Source of the DNA: Zoroaster sp. YZ-2022
Lineage: Eukaryota > Echinodermata > Asteroidea > Forcipulatida > Zoroasteridae
Assembly (NCBI GenBank): GCA_029582265.1
Contig: CM055831.1
Location: 27,776,189-27,840,188, forward strand
Direction: 5' to 3'
DNA: 64,000 bases
Positions within the stretch are counted from its first letter, which is position 1. Each line of letters opens with the position of its first letter. Positions 1 to 11,363 of this stretch are shown here, one piece after another. The notes below the pieces were generated by a model. The model was not told where the DNA came from. It saw only the letters and a list, made by a program, of their open reading frames with translations, and did not search any database. The position numbers and the translations under genes are program-made.

Positions 1-2408
1 TGAGAACCATGGAAATTTTGTTTCTGCGTTCCACAGGCGTACACAGACGATCAATGGCGGATTATCGGTACAATTAAAATCACCTCCGAATAAGGATGAC
101 ACCGTCACTGCGACTGGAACTGTGGTCCCTAAAATTGATAGCACAAATGGCAATTTGGTCGTTTTGGGGATGAGAGTATTGTAAATATGATAAGTGGTAT
201 TGTTGAAGTTGATTTCAGTATAAAGAATATAACTGTCCAAAATGGTGGCCGAAGAAATGATGTCTATTTTATTATTTTTAATTAGGTGGTGACTCCCGCG
301 CCACAAGAGGGGCTGGGGGAGCACTGAGGGTGGGACCACAGGTTCCAGCAAGGACTTTTTTCAGTTAATTTATACGTTTCCTTGTAAAAGAACAATGTCA
401 GGGTTATGGGTAATATTTTGAATGTATTACGAGGGAGGCATTTAAAATAAATTTGAACAACCTCAGTGTTAAGGGTAAGCGGGACAATGTCATCCTAGCG
501 TAAAAAATACAAAAATGAGAGGAATTCATGACAAGAGAAAATGAAAACGAAAGAAAGTTATTTATTTAAGGTTTTGACGAAAGTTTCAGTATCCTCTGCT
601 GCAGGCTTCGTTTAATTTGCGGGTGATTGCGGAGGGGTTTGAGTTGTTTGACCAGCCCAGGGATGTCAGGTTGACAAAGTTTCTGGCAACCAGGGCTGGT
701 TTCCTGGTTTTTAACCGAAAGGGAATTTAATAAGTTCTGCTTCGGGCAGGGGAACCTTTGGTGGTGGGAAGATGCTCGGTTGAAGGTCATCATCCATGGT
801 CTGAGCATCCTCCACTGGACAGAGTCAGTGTCGGTGTTGGTGTCTAAAGGGGTCGGAAGTTGGGGTAAAGGAAGGGGAAAGACTGGGGTTTAGGGCTTGG
901 GACAAGAGGGAATTAGTTATCATGGGGCTCGCCACTCTTTTGTTAGTTTCCTGGAAGGGGAGGGTGATTTGGGGGTACCAAATTTGGTTTATCCGGGGAG
1001 AAGAACTGGGGTTGAGGGTTTCCGTTTTCCGTGTGGAATACCTCTGCAAAAGTGCGTGAGGGTGCGGGTGTGAAGCCCCATACCGATAGATATTGGAGTT
1101 TAGTACAGGTTTAGGGGTGTGTCAGGAGGGTGGGCGGGAGGTGGAAGGTTGGGGGAGGAAAGGTTGGGGGGAGGAAGGGTGGTTGGAAAGACGGGATGGA
1201 GTTGTCCGACCCGTGCCGCCACCAAAACCCCCGCACACCGTTGCCAGATGGTGACCCTTGCCATCCGGCCGGCGCGCGGACGACGCAGGCGGTTTGCCCG
1301 CTTCGCCGGCAGCAGGACGCGCCCCGGCCGCACCCCACGAACCCGGACGGGGACCTTTTGGGTCCACCCGGGACGCGTGGGCAGCGCGGAAGACGCCAGC
1401 AGCCGGAGGGCAGGACGCGAGGAGAAGGAGGCAATGGGCCGGACGGGGGGTAATTGGGATTTTTGGGTGGGTGTTTGGGGTCTGATTTTCTTGTGTGAAT
1501 ACCGGTGTTGGATTAAAGGATTGGGAGGATGGGTGGTTGGTGTCGTCGTTTTGTTGTCACTGTGTTCATCGTTTTTTTCTTGTGTGTGTTTTTGCGTGAG
1601 CGGCTAATATGTCCAAACTCCCCGCAATTGAAACACCAGGCGACTCCGTAGAAGAAAAACTCTGTAAATTGACGCCCGAAAAAAGAAATTTATATGTGGT
1701 CGGGAGGGGTTACATTGGGGGAGCAGAACTTGTACCTGTCTTCCGGGAAAACTCATTATGTGGGAGGGTTTTTTTGTTTTATTCCCAGAGGAATGGGCCC
1801 GGATCTGCGATACTACCTTTAAAAAGAAGATAGGTAGCTGACAAAGTACCGTGTTTAAGGGTTTCTGGATAAACGTTGGACAGTGTGGACGGGTAGTGGG
1901 ACGGACAAGGGGGATCAGCTCAGAAAAGGTCGCCGTATTCGAGACCGCGTTCCACGGTATCGACGCCCCTCTCGAGCTGAGATAGATAATTCGACCATTA
2001 GAAATTCGTGATGCTGAAAGGACGTTTTGCAGGAAATTGTTGGTAATGCATCAATGTAGCTTGGACAGAGACATTGTCAAGCCTTAAAGACACTCCATTG
2101 TTCCTGGTGACGTTCTTAAAAATCTCACCAGGAACAATGCGTTTGGGTCAGCCGCCTTGGCTGACCCTGAATGGATTGTTCGCTTGACTGGCCATAGTGA
2201 CCAGCCAGGCATAAAAATACGTACAAAATTAAGGAAGAAATGATCAAAAATTACACAAAACAACAAAACCAAAAGAGGATAGTCTAGTGTAATCTATAAA
2301 GTATACCAAGACAGAACAGTATAAAAACTGTTGACCGTCCGGGGTCTAAATCTAAAAATTCGCTACTTTTCCGGAGCTCGAAATGAAACACAACCTACCA
2401 GAAAAAGA
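1..2408 (-). mobile_element. Tx1-like LINE, copy A (5' part, runs off the left edge)
   Basis: This is the 5' part of a second LINE of the same family as the element at 2436-8745, read on the minus strand. Seen in the sequence: it starts next to the (GA)n tract at 2409, and its first 60 bases match the start of the other copy, sharing the spaced words GTAGG, GAGCTCC and TTTTTA. Both then carry the same stem-loop (2096-2139 here), a related stretch around ATTCGACC (about 1990), a GC-rich ORF1-like island (1120-1440), and a stretch near position 75-115 matching about 6300-6340 of copy B (words CAATTAAA and GACACCGTCACTG). All frames are broken, so this is a decayed copy. The reverse transcriptase should lie to the left of the window. 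Confidence 0.6.
2096..2139 (-). repeat. perfect 15-bp stem-loop in the 5' region of LINE copy A
   Basis: The arms CATTGTTCCTGGTGA and TCACCAGGAACAATG pair perfectly around a 14-base loop. The same stem recurs at 8426-8462 in copy B with one base lost, at the matching distance from the element start. Its conservation suggests an RNA structure in the LINE 5' untranslated region. A function is inference only. Confidence 0.7.
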
Positions 2409-2435
2409 AGAGAGAGAGAGAGAGAGAGAGAGAGA
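2409..2435. repeat. (GA)n / (TC)n microsatellite between two LINE copies
   Basis: Thirteen AG units lie exactly between the 3' end of copy B and the 5' end of copy A (both minus strand). Read on the minus strand, an AATAAA-type signal about 25 bases upstream precedes the TC run. The tract looks like target sequence shared by two insertions. Confidence 0.85.
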
Positions 2436-2811
2436 CTTTTTGACTTTTCAATGAGATTCTTTATTTACAATTCAAAAAAACAAAGTCAAATTTTATAATA
2501 AAGAAATAGTAAATTAAAACAGAAACATTTGCAATTTGGAAAACATTAATACAGTTTTAAGTAAACAGAAAAGACCAAATATTCGGTACATGTAAACATG
2601 TAATGAAACAAAAAATATTTTAGTGTACAGATACAATATACATTTTAAATACAAATGAATAAAGTGAATACTTTAACCAATATAAGTATAAAAGCTCCTC
2701 AGAAAAGAGAAATACAAAGAAAGGAGAAAGAAAGAAGAGGAAAGGGGTTCCAGTGCGGAGGGTGCGGCAACACGTTTTTGGCGTGCTGAACTCACCGTGG
2801 TTCCCTAATTG

Positions 2812-2862
2812 GGAAGCCACTGGCGTTACTGGTGTGGGCATATATCCCCTCCAGTGGCTTCC
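2812..2862 (-). repeat. 12-bp stem-loop in the LINE 3' untranslated region
   Basis: The arms GGAAGCCACTGG (2812-2823) and CCAGTGGCTTCC (2851-2862) are perfect inverted repeats around a 27-base loop, about 380 bases before the inferred 3' end of copy B. LINEs often carry a 3' structure recognised by their own reverse transcriptase. Whether this hairpin does so is unknown. Confidence 0.55.
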
Positions 2863-3079
2863 AAGGATAAAGAAAAAGAAAAGAAAAGAGAGGAAATCGG
2901 AAAGGAGGCAAATTTAGTAATTCTAACCGGGTTTAAATCAGCCATGTCAGCTTGTCGTGTGATGATGAACAAAGTATTATTTATATTCCATTTTTAAAGA
3001 AATTCATCATCATTACGGATTAAACATAAAATAGTTGTATTCAAAAATAACTTTGTTTTGATACGGTGGAGTAAAATTA

Positions 3080-6000
3080 AAGAGGATCAATGAAATTAGA
3101 GGTTCGGTAAAAAGATTGTATATGACATAAATTTGCAACTGACGATAAGGTAGTTTGACAGGCGCCGCCCTCTGTTTGACCCATAGCACATGGGATCAAG
3201 GCCCAGTAGAGGTCAAGGTTCAGAAGTAGGTCAGGAAGAAGCCGGTGAAGAAGACTGTGGAGACAGTTGAAGAGGTTGAACAGAGGACACGTGATGAATA
3301 GATGGCAGATCGTCCTTGTCTCCGCACCATCCACATGTTGAAGAGATGGCCGGGTTGAGATGATGTAGAACTTGGAGTGACGGTAGGATGTTGTGTGGTT
3401 TTTATTATGGGTCCCCACTCTTTTGGAAGTTGGGGACTTATTCCATTGTATGTTTGTGTTGCTGTCCAGGACTCCGTTTTGATGCCAGTGTATTCATTTC
3501 TGGAAGGATGCGAGTTGAGATTTGTGTTGATGACATTGTAGATCGTTTTGGATGGTGCGGAGATGGCATTGTCCAAGTTGTTGATGATGACGTTGAGGGG
3601 ACGATCTGGTTTAGATGGAACATTTGTGTGGCGCCAGAGACGGGTGGGTGAAAACCCCTCTCGTCGAATGGGGGAACAGTCTGATGAGTATCGTGTGCAT
3701 CGAAGAAAGCTGGTTTAAGAAGTCGAGAAGATGGAGGACGAGATGTACTAGAAGAGGAGATGATGTCATTGGGCTGGTGCCACGATCCGGAAGTGAAGTT
3801 GAGAAGATCCCTCACTGCAGGCCGACCCCACGTGTCGAGCCGCTCAGAGGATACGCCATCGTCAGTTGCATTTTGAATTAAAGGAAATTTTATGGGTAAA
3901 TTAATGACATGGCTGTTAAGTCACGTGTATTATTTCTAACCGAGCTCAGAACAACCTCCAGGCACGCATGATCTCACCATAAAAGAAGGTAATCCAATGT
4001 CAAAAGGGGTCTGTCTTCAAATAGAAGAGATGGAAGTCATAATTTAGTTTTTGTAGCGACGGAGATTTTGGGAAAAACAAAAAGAGGAATGAGAATTACC
4101 TTTAAGGTAACGAAAGAGACGCGTTAATCTAAAGGTGAGAACTCGTGCCTGGAGGTTAACAAAACCGAACCCCTTTGTCGGGGTTTCTGATACCACAATT
4201 TGCTCTTTTTAGGCGGTGTCCTTTGTTGGACCAGACGAAATCAACCAGCCGCCGTTGGAGTTCACTTAGAAATCGTCTGGCGGAGCGAGTGCCGCCAGAC
4301 AATGAAAGTTTTTTGATGCGGCTAGCTGGTTGTGATAAGACTCTCCTTTAAAAAAGGGAGGTCGAGATGCCAGACCAGCTAGCGAGGGTTTCGGATAATC
4401 GGTTTTACAAATAGTCCAGTTTTTGTCAGTGTATGTTTTGAATTGTTTCTATGAACTCCGAGGAACGACAGGCCATCGTCATTCCATGAAAAATTAAGCG
4501 GCCGGTCGCCCTCGTCCGATCCAAGATCCCGCCCACAACCCCGGGATTTTCTCTCAGGCGCGCGGCAGGCGGCGAGCAAAGATCGTAAGTGTCTTTGATC
4601 CGCTCAAAGCCGCGTCTGAAAAACAAAAACGGAGACATCATCTGCATACGCAGACACCGAGCAAGAGAGACGTCCAGCGTCGGGTATTCGGAAACCGTCG
4701 TCCCCTGACTTCGCCCCTTAGGCGATTTAGAAAGGTTCAATAGCAATCGAGTACAGCGGTCCCGAGGTGGGCAGCCCTGACGATGCCCGCTTCTCAACGG
4801 AGAAGGGCCTGTCGAGAACCGCAGATTTGACCAAACTCGGTACCGCTGTAACGGTTTTTTATGTAGTCGAGGAAACGGTCTCCGAAGCCCATAGCTCTCA
4901 TGGTGTCGAAGAGGTAGTCGCGATCAACTTTATCGAACGCTTTTGCTGATCGAGGTTGACTACGGCTAAAAGGACATCATTTTCATTGGCATATTCGATG
5001 ATGTCATATCAGACCTACGTTGTCATGGATTGAACGTCCAGGGACGCGGTGGGTCTGATCCTCACCTACGACGCTGCTGATGCACTCTTTCAGTCTGTTA
5101 GCGAGCAACCTTGCAAAAGGATTTTGTAATCATTGTTTAGAAGGGAGATTGGCCGCCAATTGGCTGGCGTCGGCCAGATCTCCCTTCTTGAAAAAGAGTA
5201 ATTACCGCCCTCCTGAACGAACGAGGAAGCCCGCCGGTGAAAAGAATAATTTAAAACACAGAAAGTAGGTCGTTTTTAGAATATTCCAAAGTTTGATAGA
5301 ATTCACCAGACAGGCCGTCCAGGCCAGGCGTTTATCCTTGCTAAGTTGGCCAACAGCTACTTTCTAATTCCTCTAGAGACAGAGGACGCTCCAGGTCCTC
5401 TGCCTCTACAGGATCAAGACGAGCAGGTCCTTAAAATGTTTTCTTGGGCGCCCTCATCGGTCGAGAGTTTTTTAGAATAGGGTTTTTGTAGAAATTTGAT
5501 ACATGATTTTTTATGACAGAGATATTTTTGAGTAATTTCTCCAGAATCCAAACGATTCTGGAGATAGTTTAGAACCGGGTTTAGATTTTCAAGATTAAAA
5601 GTAAGAAGAGGAGGTATCGACCTCGCTGACATGTTTGAATCTCGACCTGATAAGGGCGCCCTGCGCTCGATTTTTAAGATAGAATTAAGTTTTTCTTTGT
5701 TCTAAGAGGACCTGCCTGGTCTTGTGATTTCCGGCAGACTGAAGGTCGTCAATAGTCCGATTTATTTAAAAAAGAGTTCGCGTTTCTGGAAACAATTTTT
5801 TTAGAAAACATTTGAGTAATTATTTTGATGTGGGACTTGCCAAAGTCCACCAAGAATTTAAAATTGGGGAAATCGGACTGTTTTTGACGCCATTCTCCCA
5901 GAAACAAGTTATAATTTGTTTGTATGCTTCATCCTGAAGAATTGGTTTATTAAAATGCCAGTGAGCGCTACCCCGAAATTAGCCGAGGGAGTTGAATTTT

Positions 6001-6700
6001 TAAAAGAAATAGCGGAGTGATCAGAAAGAGAACAGGTGTTATTTTTGCACGAATGAATAGAGGATAACATATCAGGATGAAGATACAAACGATCTAACAC
6101 AGTTTTGGGAAACACCTACAATCCCTGGTAAGGGGTATTCCGCAGCCAGGTAAATTGTTGTGTTCTGGGGATTCAGTCTACGCCAAAACATCACACTAGA
6201 AAGTCACCAACCGTTTCACCGAGCTGCTGGAAGAGCTCACGGATCCTACACGCTCGGTGGGCGCATGCTGCAGAACGGTCCAATGCAGGATTTTCCAGTG
6301 CAATTAAACCTCCACGACTTCCACAACGACACCGTCACTGTCACAAAGAGGATAAATGTTTAGAGAAAAATTAAAGACTTTAAAAGCAAGAGGTCGGCTC
6401 TGGGGTACTAAAGTGCAAAAATGTGGAAAAAGGACTTTCATTGGATTTAGTTTTTGTATAAAGAAGATGTCCTGGAAAATGTTAAGATTTGAAATAATTT
6501 CTAAATTTTATTATTAACAGGTGTAGTTACCCAGAGCATAAGAGTTGGAAGGGAAGAGATAGGAGTAAAGGGCCCATAGGCTCCAGCGAGGAGCTTATTT
6601 CCGTAAGAGTTATAAGTACTCCTGGGAGAACTGCTCATGTTCGGAAAAGGAAAGAAATTTTCAAAAATAAGCATGTGTGGCGGCATTTTTGGTTGGCATT
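3080..6700 (-). pseudogene. LINE copy B ORF2: endonuclease plus reverse transcriptase, decayed
   Basis: This was the replication protein: it nicks target DNA and copies the RNA there. Reading down the minus strand in shifting frames, the end of the AP-endonuclease domain appears at 6110-5960 (DRLYLHPD, then SDHSAISF). A linker with WENGVKNSP and SWWTL follows at about 5900-5830. RT blocks follow: GGLSGEFYQ (near 5300), CISSVVGEDQTHRVPG (near 5040), NDVLLAVVNLDQQ with a KAFDKV-type continuation (near 4930), LYSIAIEPFLNRLR (near 4740), and VSAYADDVSVFVF with the catalytic YADD at 4637-4648. SWNDDGLSFLG lies near 4470 and the C-terminal WSNKRHRLKRA / NLQARVLTFRL region near 4230-4120. Single-base indels break the frame every few hundred bases. 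Both ends are approximate. Confidence 0.8.
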
Positions 6701-7049
6701 GAACAGCCATACGCCTGTGTTCAGAAATCTGATGACAGTGTCATTGCGATAAACTAATCAAGACTCTCCATAAAAAGAAAAGCAAAAAGAAAATCATCTG
6801 CTCTAAAGTCTTGATCAGCTTGGTTACGCGTTGTTATGAGCCTCTGTTGAGGAGTGGGTTGCTGCATGGCGGTTTGAGTTGTTCTGAAGTCCGGCACATT
6901 AGCAGTGAATCTCTTGGCCACCTCGATAAGGTTTTTCGATTTTTATGGAGGCCAAAAAGAGTCATGAGCTCTTTAAGAACAGAGGACCTTTTGTGTTGGA
7001 AGGCAATCCAGGCACCGCCTCGTCTTCGGTAGTCTGACTGTCTTCCCAC

Positions 7050-8477
7050 ATGTCATCTTGAATGGGTTCGTCGACGAGGCCGGGAGTGGAGACAAGGAGG
7101 GATTGTGGAATTAGAGACTTGGTTGAGACTTGGGTGATGTGGGAAGGAGTCGATTGTCATGGGCATCATACCTTCTTCTGAGTTTACGTGGAGAGGAGGT
7201 GTTTTTGGGGTGAACAGGAAGTATTTGTAGGAGGATTGGTGGAAAATTTCCTTTTGAGACGACATCAGAAAAAAGAATCTAGATGGTGGGTTTGGCGATC
7301 CCAGACAAAGCAACCGGGTTTTGGATGGGGTGTGGATAGAGTTGAAGGCGGGAAGAAGGTTGGGAGGGGAAAGAATTGGTGGGAGTGGTGGAGGGGGAAG
7401 GGAGGGATGGGGCCGCGGATGACGCAGGGGCCACAGACGGCATGCAGGAGCCTAAAACGCCGGAGAAACCGCGGGCAAGAAGGCCCACAGACCCCTGAAA
7501 CCGCCCACACAGGCTGGGCGCCACGCCCGGACGAGGGCCCAACCCTGTTGGGCTCCCGCCGGAACGAGAGGCCGACGCGCTGGACCCCACACCGCGCACA
7601 TGAGGCACTTCAGTTAAAGCACCCCGACACCGGCGCGGCATGTCCAGCCTTCGCACAGGGCGGCCCGACAAGGGCCAGGGCCCCAAAATTTAGAACCCAC
7701 TGTGGTCCAGAACACCGAGGCCCATTGCACGATCCACATCCCCTACAGAATCAGCAGGACGGTTTTTTGGAGACTTTAGGTGGGTGTTTGGATCAGTTTT
7801 TTTTAGTTGAGTGGGGTTGTGGACGAAAAGGTGGGTGGTGGGTTTAAAAAGTTGGTCTCTCGTTTTTTACCTCAATGTCATCGGTTCCCTGTTTCCTTAC
7901 AAGCACAGCTAATGTTGGCCATGCTCACCGCATGAAAACAACGTGCAAACTCCGTCGTTAGAAAAACACGCGATAATGTATTGCTAAATACAAGATATTT
8001 GCTGTGCTCAGGCGGAGTGACGTTCGGTTTAGAGAGAACACTTGCCGCCCTGGTTTGACGTGATATGTGACGAATGTTTTCCTTGAAACCCGAGGGGGAA
8101 TGGACCTTACCTGGAACACCACTTTGCAGAAGATGACGGGTTTGTGTATCGGTACCGTGTTCGAGATCTCTGGATAAACGATTAAAAGCGTGAACCGGGT
8201 GGTTGGCTGGACCAGTGGGTTGGAAAGCTCGATGAAGCTGCCATCGTGGGTCGATCCGTTTTGGACAACCTCGACGACGCTCCCTCAGACTCAGATAATA
8301 ACTGCTATTCGACCGTTTGAAATCCTGGAAGCTGATAACTGCTTGTGCATTTAAATTTGGGTTCGCCAGTGAAATGAGGATATTGGCGTACGCAGACTGT
8401 GTGTCAGCGCTTTGAACCACAATTCCATTGTCCTGGTAGTGGACTATGTACCAGGAACAATGAAACACGTTCACCAC
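7050..8477 (-). pseudogene. LINE copy B 5' region and ORF1-like segment with a GC-rich island
   Basis: This occupies the ORF1 position of the Tx1-like element. An open stretch at 8477-7878 (199 codons) starts at the 5' stem-loop and resembles no domain I recognise. At 7700-7265 base composition jumps to strongly GC-rich and the translations become rich in Pro, Arg, Gly and Cys, followed by a proline/serine-rich stretch. One frame shows PPCAKAGHAAPVSGC, and copy A shows SCCRRSGQTACVVRAP at the same place. These look like decayed CCHC zinc knuckles, expected in ORF1 of this lineage, but spacing is off in both. The long plus-strand reading frame over the same island is its shadow. Confidence 0.45.
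8426..8462 (-). repeat. 5' stem-loop of LINE copy B
   Basis: The left arm CATTGTCCTGGTA pairs with TACCAGGAACAATG, with a single missing T compared with copy A (2096-2139). The loop sequences of the two copies differ while the stem is kept. Confidence 0.65.
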
Positions 8478-8745
8478 CCTTGCTCACACTTGGCTTCCAT
8501 TTTCAATGAATAGGCCGTTGCACAAACTTCAATAGCTGGGCCAACCAAAGCACCAAAAACGACAAAGAATTTTGAAAAAAGAACCCCGGAAACTTTTGAA
8601 AACAGTTAAACCTGACAATTGAAATTCACCCTGTGATGTACTGAACAATAAAGAGGTGAGACAACCTATAAAATTTGTAACCGTAGATGCGTAAATCTCT
8701 TAAAAATCCTACTGTTTCCTGGAGCTCAATAAATACGAGCCTACG

Positions 8746-8747
8746 GA

Positions 8748-8840
<93 letters not shown>
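8746..8840. repeat. (GA)n / (TC)n microsatellite at the 5' boundary of LINE copy B
   Basis: About 95 bases of GA dinucleotides with two interruptions (near 8760 and 8781). LINE copy B starts immediately to its left on the minus strand. Unrelated sequence lies to its right. Confidence 0.9.
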
Positions 8841-8842
<2 letters not shown>

Positions 8843-9548
8843 TAATGTGAACTTTGCATTACGGTGGCATGAGCTTTTTAGTCAGAGGTAATGAAAAGCA
8901 GCACACCTATCCTACCCTCATTATTATCAGTGTTGTGGTACCAATTCAAGATGTGACGTCAGTCTTGTGGTAATGCCGTATGATCCTATTGGTGAGCCAA
9001 CTCTATATGGCAGGGCTTACTTTTTGCACATGGTGGTATGGTGGCATGGAGCATGCGATGGGGGTCAATGAGAGATACCCGCGGTAATTTTGCTCGAGGA
9101 CTATAGTCTGGATTCAAGATTATTATTAATGTTCGGGTTCAACAACCTTCGAAAGCAGACATAAGATTCCACAAATTATATGTAATGGGTTCTTCGTAAA
9201 GCTGGCTTTGTCCGACTTTGTCTATCAAAGAAACATAGGTCAAATCTTGATAACGGCCCGAAAGTCCAGCCCTTAAAGATATATCGCCCGTATTTGGCTC
9301 AAGGACCCCCCTAAAAGCAAATTTGAGAAACAGATTTTGAAAGATAATGTCGTTATAACACGACAAAAAATATGAAATTTTGGATGTCAGGAAACTATAT
9401 AAAGCGATATTTAAAACAACGATTCTACAGTTGACCTGAACATGGTTTGGGCCCAATCGAAATACTGCGTCATACGCCCATGTGCAAGCTCAGGATTAAC
9501 ATTGACCCATCATTTTAAATAACTTGTATTTTTTAAATTTAAATCTTC
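8841..9548. other. unassigned sequence
   Basis: No reading frame, repeat or RNA that I recognise. This is single-copy-looking flank of the (GA)n tract up to the assembly gap. Confidence 0.5.
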
Positions 9549-10048
9549 NNNNNNNNNNNNNNNNNNNNNNNNNNNNNNNNNNNNNNNNNNNNNNNNNNNN
9601 NNNNNNNNNNNNNNNNNNNNNNNNNNNNNNNNNNNNNNNNNNNNNNNNNNNNNNNNNNNNNNNNNNNNNNNNNNNNNNNNNNNNNNNNNNNNNNNNNNNN
9701 NNNNNNNNNNNNNNNNNNNNNNNNNNNNNNNNNNNNNNNNNNNNNNNNNNNNNNNNNNNNNNNNNNNNNNNNNNNNNNNNNNNNNNNNNNNNNNNNNNNN
9801 NNNNNNNNNNNNNNNNNNNNNNNNNNNNNNNNNNNNNNNNNNNNNNNNNNNNNNNNNNNNNNNNNNNNNNNNNNNNNNNNNNNNNNNNNNNNNNNNNNNN
9901 NNNNNNNNNNNNNNNNNNNNNNNNNNNNNNNNNNNNNNNNNNNNNNNNNNNNNNNNNNNNNNNNNNNNNNNNNNNNNNNNNNNNNNNNNNNNNNNNNNNN
10001 NNNNNNNNNNNNNNNNNNNNNNNNNNNNNNNNNNNNNNNNNNNNNNNN
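9549..10048. other. assembly gap of exactly 500 N
   Basis: A round 500-base run of N is a scaffold placeholder of unknown true size, so what lies left and right may not be adjacent. Apparent reading frames crossing it are artefacts. Confidence 0.98.
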
Positions 10049-10059
10049 AGTCAACACTG

Positions 10060-10515
10060 CTTGGCGGGCCCGAGAACGGATCGACGACGGTGCGTGTTAT
10101 TTTGTACCGCAGATGATCTGGTTATATTCTGCAGTCGGCTGTATGCCTCCAAAGAGTAGTCACCAAGTTCGAAGAGACGTTCAAAGATTCAGCATGTTTG
10201 TGGCACGGGATAAGACCATGACGATGTGTTTCAGGGACTGAGGACTCGGATAAAGAGTCAATAATAGCACTGGGGATGAGAAAGGTCCAAATGTGCAATC
10301 CATTCAAATATTTGGGTCGTTTGATAACAACGGCAAAATCCAACACTATTGGGCACAAATGGTGGAAGCGCTTGGAAATTGAACCTATGCAGCTTAGAAG
10401 AATTATCTTTAACAGAAATGATTTCAACAAGTGGCTGTACGAAAAATATGGCCATGGATCTCCAAGTACGTAAGACGGCCTGCACGTTGGGAAAACCCTA
10501 ACGACGACGACGACC
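10060..10515 (+). mobile_element. LINE reverse transcriptase fragment (second family)
   Basis: A 5'-truncated piece of a non-LTR reverse transcriptase. The catalytic region reads VLF-(Y)ADDLVIFC at about 10098-10128, with one extra C splitting the YADD codons. It continues with TFKDSACLWHG-like, then VQMCNPFKYLGRLIT (10288-10332). The matching stretch in copy 2 (31686-32345) has YADD intact and extends further upstream. It ends near 10515, where Penelope sequence begins after a short GAC repeat. The family is not the Tx1 type of the left contig; the clade is undetermined. Confidence 0.65.
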
Positions 10516-11363
10516 CCCAGACGCATCAGAGGCTATCGAGATCGTCAATCACGACACTGTGCCACAGGACATCGGCTTCTACATCAGCAACATTTGGCGA
10601 CCACTACTACGGAATGAAGGATCTTCTATACCCCAAAGTCCGCCACCCCAGACATAGGGATTCTCCTATGTCCTAAATCAACCCACCTCCTTCCCTGTGT
10701 TTGTCTTCAGCAACTGATTCAGTTCGATGACACACACTCCTTCTAACTCCTAGGATCCACAGTTCCCCGCCTGCAGCCTCAACAAACTAATCCTCCAGCA
10801 TCCTGTCATGCATAATCCTCCAGCAGCCTACTTAAGCAGCAACATTTCCCCAGAGTCCGGCATTCTACTGAGGATGATCAGAGCATACTGCTTGTGATAG
10901 AAACGTCGAGTTGTCGAGGCTGCTGGGCTTGTCCGGGTATCTGGATGCCGACCGAAAACAGTCATTACCAGTTCCATTTTCGATTCAATTACCGTAAACA
11001 ACTTTTTTTAAATTCGGACTTAACATCTGAGCGTTGCAGGCAGAAGTCTGTGACTCTTGAATAATGCTTATGCAAACAATTAGATTACAAGAGATTACTC
11101 AATAAAGAAAAAAAAAAATCAATGATATGGTATCCTCTGTCTTATAAAAATCAATTTGTTACCATTTACAGTACATGTATTTGTGCACCACCAGAGGCAT
11201 GTTTTTCAACAAAAATGAAAACAGGTATCCGGGTATCCGAAGTTTCACATTTCGGGTATTCGGTTCCAAAAAATATCCGAGCACCACAGCCCTATCGAGT
11301 TGTACCTCCAGTTCTTTTCAGAACTAATTACTACTCAATTGAGAATTTCACATGGTGTTACCG
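10516..11363 (+). mobile_element. 5'-truncated Penelope-like element, 3' end
   Basis: From CCAGACGCATCAGAG onward this matches the longer Penelope-like element at 30427-31685 (opposite strand). It has the last coding stretch (DTVPQDIGF-type, shifted frames), a 3' untranslated region with CAGCATCCTGTCATG, and the conserved terminus around CTCAATTGAGAATTTCACAT. A 380-bp hAT-like miniature element interrupts it at 10915-11294. Confidence 0.7.
10915..11294. mobile_element. hAT-like miniature element inside the Penelope 3' region
   Basis: It is flanked on both sides by TCGAGTTGT (10906-10914 and 11295-11303). The uninterrupted Penelope copy on the other strand has TCGAGTTGT only once at this spot, followed by ACCTCCAG. 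The ends read (C/A)GGGCTGTGC in inverted orientation, clearest in copy 2 (32736-33101). The 8-9 bp target duplication and GGGCTG-type ends fit the hAT superfamily. No transposase is encoded. A related partial copy lies at 24540-24705. Confidence 0.75.

Larger units (their letters stand above)
2436..8745 (-). mobile_element. Tx1-group (L1-like) LINE retrotransposon, copy B, near full length
   Basis: A 6.3-kb non-LTR retrotransposon on the minus strand. In order it has a (TC)n boundary, a 5' untranslated region with a stem-loop, an ORF1-like region with a GC-rich proline/arginine island (7265-7700), ORF2 with an AP-type endonuclease end (SDHSAISF near 6020), a reverse transcriptase (YADD at 4637-4648), a C-terminal region, a 3' untranslated hairpin (2812-2862) and an AATAAA-like signal just before (TC)n at 2435. 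The organisation and the post-RT motif around VNLQARVLTFRL fit the Tx1/L1 lineage. Members of that lineage inserting into (TC)n microsatellites are known (the Kibi type, from memory). Many frameshifts and stops show that it is dead. Family assignment is firm at LINE level and good at Tx1 level. Confidence 0.8.

Noticed and set aside
1119..1607. Plus-strand 162-codon open frame
   Set aside because: Shadow of the GC-rich LINE island in copy A; Gly/Arg-rich low-complexity translation.
7188..7847. Plus-strand 219-codon open frame
   Set aside because: It overlies the GC-rich ORF1 island of a minus-strand LINE; the low stop density comes from GC content. No domain, and copy A has its own unrelated shadow at 1119-1607.
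9524..10159. Open frames crossing 9549-10048 (also those crossing 42446-42945)
   Set aside because: They exist only because runs of N contain no stop codons.
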